A stretch of DNA of 19,974 nt from JAOTVV01 sp039591075 (GTDB taxonomy: Bacteria > Gemmatimonadota > Gemmatimonadetes > Gemmatimonadales > GWC2-71-9). Below are positions 16,465 through 19,974 of the stretch, in pieces (position 1 is the stretch's first letter; every line of letters starts with the position of its first letter). Both the position numbers and the translations under genes were made by a program. Below the pieces are notes generated by a model. The model saw only the letters and a program-made list of their open reading frames with translations, searched no databases and was not told the origin of the DNA. Where the stretch lies: the NCBI GenBank assembly GCA_039591075.1, contig JBDHEI010000053.1:1-19974 (forward strand), written 5' to 3'.

Positions 16465-17256
16465 ATGACCGACGCCGTCGCCGCCCAGGCCTCGTTGGAG
16501 GCCACGCTCAAGGACGAGATCATCCGCATGTATCAGGAGGTCGCGGACCAGCCGGACGGCGAGTTCCACTTCTATCACGGCCGGGACGCGGCGCTCTTGT
16601 TCGGGTACGCGCCCGAGTGGCTCGATCGCGCGCCGGCGGGCGCCGTGGCCTCCTTCGCGGGCGTCGGGAACCCGCACGAGCGGAGCGACCTCCAACCCGG
16701 CGAGACCGTGCTGGACCTCGGTAGCGGGGCGGGGCTCGACGCGATCATTGCGTCATCGCAGGTGGGTCCGACCGGCAAGGTCATCGGGGTCGACCTAAAC
16801 CCGGCCATGTGCCTCAAGGCCCAGGCGCATGCGGCGGCGACGGGGACGTCCATGGAGTGCCACGAGGGACGCATGGAGGAGATCCCGCTGCCCGATGCCT
16901 CGGTGGACGTCGTGATCTCGAACGGCGTGATCAACCTCTCGTTCCGCAAGCGGCGCGTGGTGCAGGAGATGTTCCGCGTGCTGCGTCCGGGCGGTCGGAT
17001 CTCGATCACGGACATCGTGAGCGCGAAGCAGCTCTCGCAATCGATCGTCAACGACCCCAAGCTCTGGGCCAGCTGAATCGGTGGGGCTCTCCTGGAAGGA
17101 GAGATGTTTCGCTTGCTGGAAGAGACCGGGTTCACGAAGGTGCGGTCGGCCGTGGTGCCGCGGTTCCGCTTCCGCAAGCAGGCGACCCAGAACTCCGCGG
17201 AGGCCTACGGGGTGAAGGCCGTAATGATGACCGCGCTCAAGCCAGTCGCGGACTGA
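16465..17256 (+). CDS. ArsM-like SAM-dependent methyltransferase, candidate selenoprotein (Sec204)
   Basis: Read through one in-frame TGA (17074-17076), this gene encodes 263 residues of a class I SAM methyltransferase. SAM motif I is DLGSGAG (84-90), followed by GVDLNPAM and VISNGVINL. The N-terminal part (FHFYHGRDAALLFGY, ASFAGVGNP) and DPKLWAS follow the arsenite methyltransferase (ArsM) plan. In ArsM a conserved, arsenic-binding Cys follows this point (LWAxCIGGAL). Here the codon is TGA, and the same frame continues IGGALLEGEMF...LLEETGF and ends normally at 17254-17256. A SECIS-like hairpin follows. The start at ATG 16465 has GAGGAG 7 bases upstream. The ArsM Cys in the GCGNP element is Val67, and no Cys lies after residue 204, so arsenic may not be the substrate. 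Alternatives are a nonsense mutation or a sequencing error. Confidence 0.75.
17074..17103 (+). promoter_or_regulatory. candidate bacterial SECIS element
   Basis: The TGA (17074-17076) is followed after 10 bases by CTCTCC (17087-17092), loop TGGAA (17093-17097) and GGAGAG (17098-17103), a perfect 6-bp stem. Bacterial SECIS elements are hairpins inside the coding region with a G in the first loop positions, roughly 16-37 bases after UGA. Here the loop begins 17 bases after it, close to the distance in E. coli fdhF. SelB binding is inferred. Confidence 0.6.
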
Positions 17257-17344
17257 CGCATCCGACACAGCGCGGCGCCTCGTGGGTGCTCTTGCCTCAG
17301 CGGAGGGCTAAGGCACACTTTGGTATCACACCGTTGGCAGATCG

Positions 17345-17363
17345 CCTGACTCCGTCAGGAGGG
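17345..17363 (+). promoter_or_regulatory. hairpin overlapping the ribosome site of the 17372 gene
   Basis: CCTGAC-TCC-GTCAGG is a 6-bp inverted repeat. Its 3' arm overlaps the AGGAGGG ribosome site (17357-17363), which sits 8 bases before ATG 17372. Folding could mask the site and modulate translation. Confidence 0.3.
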
Positions 17364-17371
17364 ATTGCCGC

Positions 17372-17770
17372 ATGCGTCGGACGCTTTCGTGGTTGCTCGC
17401 CCTGTCGGCGCTCGCCTCGAGCAGCATCGCGGCCCAGCACGATGAGCGGCTGCGCATCGTCGGGACCGCGCCCGACGTGGACATCGCACAGCCGCCATCC
17501 TACCAGACGTGCCCCGACATCGACGCCTTTTGGCAGAACCCCGTCACCATCGATGAGCGGCGGCCCACGCGCATCCTGGTCGAGTTCAGCATCGACCCCC
17601 GCGGGTGGGTGGTGCCCGATTCGACCAGGATCATCCGCTCCACGTATGCGTCGCTTAAACAGGGAGCGATCGCGTACATCGGCTCCTGCGTCTTCCGGCC
17701 CGCGCGCACGGCCGAAGGTCGGCCGGTACGTGTCCGGGTGCGCTGGGAGCTTCGGCTCTCCTACCGCTGA
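17372..17770 (+). CDS. secreted TonB C-terminal-like domain protein
   Basis: This 132-residue protein has a signal peptide (residues 1-21) and a domain resembling the TonB C-terminal fold: VEFSIDPRGWVVPDSTRI, then a helix ASLKQGAIAYIGSC, then FRPARTAEGRPVRVRVRWEL. That order (strand, helix, FxPAxxxGxPVxVxV) is typical of TonB_C. There is no transmembrane anchor or Pro-rich linker, so it is not an ordinary energy transducer. Free-standing secreted versions are frequent in Gemmatimonadota-like genomes and have no proven role. Cys residues in the QTCPD and GSCVF elements may form a disulfide. Confidence 0.75.
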   Translation: MRRTLSWLLALSALASSSIAAQHDERLRIVGTAPDVDIAQPPSYQTCPDIDAFWQNPVTIDERRPTRILVEFSIDPRGWVVPDSTRIIRSTYASLKQGAIAYIGSCVFRPARTAEGRPVRVRVRWELRLSYR

Positions 17771-17804
17771 GCCCTTCGGCCGAGTCGGTCGGCCAGGAGG
17801 AAAC

Positions 17805-18350
17805 ATGTCGGTCTTCACGAATCCGGCCTCGCGATCGGCCGAACAGGCCAATGCCTATACCGCGGCGGTTCTGAATCTCCTCGGTGCGCGGGACCCGCTC
17901 GAGGTCCTGCGACAGACCGAGTCCGCGCTCCGGGACGTACTCGACAGACTGTCGGAGGAACAGCAGGTGCAGCCCGAGGCGCCCGCGAAGTGGTCGGTGC
18001 GACACGTGATCCAGCACCTGGCCGATTCCGAGCTGGTGTGGGGCTACCGGCTCCGCATGGTGCTGGCGCACGATCGCCCAACACTGACCGGATACGACCA
18101 GGACAGCTGGGCGGAGCGCCTTCGCTACGACGACGTCGACGCGGAGCAGGCACTGCGGGATTTCGCCGTGCTCCGTGACGGGAACCTCCGGCTGATGGCC
18201 CGCGGGTCGACCGACGATCTGGCACGCGTCGGCGTGCACGCCGAACGCGGTGAAGAAAGCGTGGCACACATGATTCGGCTGTATGCCGGACACGACCTGC
18301 TGCACCTCAGGCAGATCGATCGCATCCGGCATGGCACCGCCGTGACCTGA
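17805..18350 (+). CDS. DinB-like (DinB_2 superfamily) protein
   Basis: The 181-residue product has the four-helix layout of DinB/YfiT-like proteins. KWSVRHVIQHLADSE carries His71, and GHDLLHLRQI carries His163 and His167. These three His match the metal-binding triad of the superfamily. Members include thiol-dependent transferases and many proteins of unknown function. There is no signal peptide, so it is cytoplasmic. AGGAGG at 17795-17800 supports the start. It lies 34 bases after the TonB-like gene and 13 bases before the next lipoprotein gene, so these may be cotranscribed. Confidence 0.88.
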   Translation: MSVFTNPASRSAEQANAYTAAVLNLLGARDPLEVLRQTESALRDVLDRLSEEQQVQPEAPAKWSVRHVIQHLADSELVWGYRLRMVLAHDRPTLTGYDQDSWAERLRYDDVDAEQALRDFAVLRDGNLRLMARGSTDDLARVGVHAERGEESVAHMIRLYAGHDLLHLRQIDRIRHGTAVT

Positions 18351-18363
18351 CGGGCAAGAAGAC

Positions 18364-18759
18364 ATGGTCTCGATCCGCAACCGCACCGCGTTTCGCATGA
18401 CCGCTGTGGTGGTCAGCACCCTCACTATCGCCGCGGCGTGCGGTCCCGGGTGGCATCAGCCCGACCAGCTCCCCAGTCCCCTTCACCGCCGGCAGCAGGT
18501 CCGTGTCTGGCATCAAGGAGAGGTCGAACGGTGGCACGGTGTCATCGTCACGGCCGATTCCGTTTCCGGCGTTCACTGGCGTCAATCGGCGTCCTGCGAC
18601 AGCTGTCGCGTGACGCTGCCGCGGGCCATCGTTGATTCCCTCCAACTCGGCAACCCGGCCGCGGGGTTCTGGAAGACCCTGGGACTCACGTTCGGCGTGC
18701 TCAGCGTGATCGTCGTGGCGACGTGCGGTTGGCAGGCGCGCGGCTGCATCGGCAGTTGA
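18364..18759 (+). CDS. small putative lipoprotein with C-terminal transmembrane segment
   Basis: This 131-residue protein has an N-terminal leader ending TIAAAC (lipobox, Cys26). A short beta-rich region carries C78-x2-C81 (SASCDSCRVTLP), and residues 103-124 form a hydrophobic helix. The middle (GVIVTADSVSGV) looks like small beta-domain proteins that often follow such leaders in this phylum, but I cannot name a family. A lipid anchor plus a transmembrane helix is unusual. The leader could instead be an uncleaved signal anchor. Confidence 0.6.
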   Translation: MVSIRNRTAFRMTAVVVSTLTIAAACGPGWHQPDQLPSPLHRRQQVRVWHQGEVERWHGVIVTADSVSGVHWRQSASCDSCRVTLPRAIVDSLQLGNPAAGFWKTLGLTFGVLSVIVVATCGWQARGCIGS

Positions 18760-18885
18760 AGGCGATGCCATCCCCAGCTTGAACGTCGAGAGCGTGACGC
18801 CGGTGCCGCGATCCGGGTATCCATGCTGACGGCCCCTGGCCCTCACCGCAGCCCGGTTCGTTTGCACCCCACCCGTCGAGGACGT

Positions 18886-19278
18886 ATGCGTCATCTCTCG
18901 ACAATCCTGGTCGCCGCGGTCGCCGTCGGGTGTGCCGATGCGGCATCGGTGCCTGAGGCCATCCAGCTGACCAACCGGACAGCCACAGCGATAGCCTACG
19001 TTGCGGTGGAGCAGGAGCTGGCGGCGCGGGTGGATCCGGCGCCCCAGCTCATGGGACAGACGGTACGCGACCGGGCGGTGCGGGCGGGCGAGACCGTGGT
19101 CGCGGACGACATCATGGGCTACTTCCCCGGCCGGGGCGTGGTGTTCTTCCTGTATCGCGTGAACGGCAGCCTCGACGATCCCGGCGTCACGGCGGATTTC
19201 GCGACCACGGTGACGGTCACCGGCAACGTGCTGCGGCGTAGCCGCGGTCGGGTGGAGATCACCAACCTCGGTCCCTGA
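18886..19278 (+). CDS. small putative lipoprotein
   Basis: The 130-residue product starts with MRHLSTILVAAVAVGC (lipobox AVGC, Cys16). The mature part holds IQLTNRTATAIAYVAVEQ, a stretch often seen at the start of small beta-sandwich envelope proteins, and no other Cys. I do not recognise the family. ATG 18886 with GAGGA just upstream is preferred over ATG 18823 because it begins the signal peptide. The 126 bases before it hold nothing I can support. Confidence 0.62.
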   Translation: MRHLSTILVAAVAVGCADAASVPEAIQLTNRTATAIAYVAVEQELAARVDPAPQLMGQTVRDRAVRAGETVVADDIMGYFPGRGVVFFLYRVNGSLDDPGVTADFATTVTVTGNVLRRSRGRVEITNLGP

Positions 19279-19337
19279 GCCCCGTGCAAGGTCCTGCCAC
19301 CGCTCTGTACTTCACACCCCAGCCACCGATCCCCTAG

Positions 19338-19366
19338 CTGTAGGAGACTGCAACAGTCCCCTATAG
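19338..19366 (+). repeat. long inverted repeat (12 bp plus one mismatch)
   Basis: CTGTAGG-A-GACTG pairs with CAGTC-C-CCTATAG across a CAA loop, with one A/C mismatch and one G-T wobble. It lies 59 bases after the last lipoprotein stop. There is no T tract. It may be a transcript-end hairpin, an operator or part of a small RNA. Confidence 0.5.
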
Positions 19367-19405
19367 TCACAAGACGCTCGTCTCCTGGTTCCGGGTGAGA
19401 ATCGC

Positions 19406-19941
19406 ATGCTGACACAGACGACCATCATCGCGGACATCTCGCTCACGTCGTCACGGTTCTAAAGCCGCGTGCTCGACCTCAACCAGATCCCCGCGCTGTT
19501 CCCGCGCACGGACCTGCACGTGGGGCTGGTGGTCGGGCCCGAGGAGTTCCTCCGCAACCTGCGCGGCTCCGTCTCGTCCGCCGAGCGTGCCAACAGCCGA
19601 GGCGATCGGCTGGAGGGCGCGGTGGCGGCGGACGGGATTCGAATTCGCCGTGTACGGCCGTTCTTGCGCAACGATTTCGCACCTCAGTTTTATTGTTGGA
19701 GGGCAGCTTTGAGGCCGCCCTCATCCTACGTCGCTTCCTCACGCTTTGGCTTGCCGGCACCGTGCTGTTTGTGATCCTGGCCGTCCTGCCGAGCGTCGAG
19801 ATGGAGGGATCGGTGCTCGTACCGCTCTTCATGTTCGCCGTCGGTGCGATGGTGCCACGTCTCGGGTGGTGGTTCGGTCGAGGTGACCGTGACCGTATCG
19901 AGGCGGCGCTCATGCGCGCCGCCGGCCACCCAGATGGCTGA
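19406..19941 (+). pseudogene. probable decayed small membrane-protein gene
   Basis: Pieces of what looks like one protein lie in two frames. The first frame opens at ATG 19406 and is stopped by TAA at 19460. It resumes from GTG 19469 with VGLVVGPEEFLRNL and GAVAADGIRIRRVRP...NDFAPQFY. The sense then moves to another frame at about 19690: GSFEAALILRRFLTLWLAG, a helix to about 19795, VPLFMFAVGAMVPRLGWWFGRG, and a stop at 19941. From memory, intact proteins of this plan have about 20 more residues between the FEAA and FLTLWL elements, so a frameshift plus a small deletion is the simplest reading. The 3' part (TTG 19693-19941) could still be a short two-helix protein. Confidence 0.45.
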
Positions 19942-19974
19942 CCGCGTCGGACCATCCTCTGCTTTCCCCCCGGG

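Noticed and set aside
17286..17316. Imperfect GTGC...GCAC stem after the methyltransferase as a terminator
   Set aside because: Two mismatches, a wobble pair and no T tract; too weak to call.
16809..18350. One long open frame joining the methyltransferase region to the DinB gene
   Set aside because: Its first part is out of frame with the methyltransferase and lacks sense; only the part from ATG 17805, with its own ribosome site, is a real protein.
1..19974. CRISPR arrays, tRNA/rRNA genes, insertion sequences, prophage genes
   Set aside because: No spaced direct repeats, no cloverleaf, and no transposase or integrase motifs seen on either strand.

Overview
The window is GC-rich and tightly packed, and every gene I can support lies on the + strand. 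Gene content points to a Gram-negative, diderm soil or sediment bacterium. It includes outer-membrane barrels ending in Phe, many small lipoproteins, a secreted TonB-C-like protein, a DUF885 hydrolase, a DinB-like protein and a porin/multiheme cytochrome cluster. Gemmatimonadota is my best guess, from gene-family flavour only; there is no rRNA or other marker to settle it.

Region 1 (1-5790) looks like an extracellular electron transfer operon. It holds the 3' end of a probable outer-membrane barrel, two secreted multiheme cytochromes (17 and 16 CxxCH motifs), a second outer-membrane barrel, and a membrane-anchored iron-sulfur/FAD oxidoreductase. From 1602 on, these genes overlap by 1-4 bp or lie 2 bp apart. 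A plausible route runs from cytoplasmic reductant through the flavoprotein and periplasmic hemes to the outer-membrane conduit.

Region 2 (5954-8360) has a secreted DUF885 hydrolase and a small lipoprotein. Region 3 (8494-14243) has a two-gene unit of the 2-hydroxyacyl-CoA dehydratase activase class (tandem ATPase domains plus a DUF2229-type domain, then a COG3581-type partner, overlapping by 4 bp), followed by a MATE transporter.

Region 4 (14389-19278) is a run of small genes: lipoproteins, a Cys/His protein behind a possible RNA switch, an HsmA-family membrane protein, an ArsM-like methyltransferase, a TonB-C-like protein and a DinB-like protein. The end of the window (19406-19941) holds what looks like a decayed membrane-protein gene.

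The most notable find is the ArsM-like methyltransferase (16465-17256). Its frame is interrupted by a TGA exactly where ArsM proteins carry a conserved cysteine. The domain continues in the same frame for 59 more residues, and a perfect 6-bp hairpin with a G-containing loop starts at the distance expected of a bacterial SECIS element. I read it as a candidate selenoprotein.
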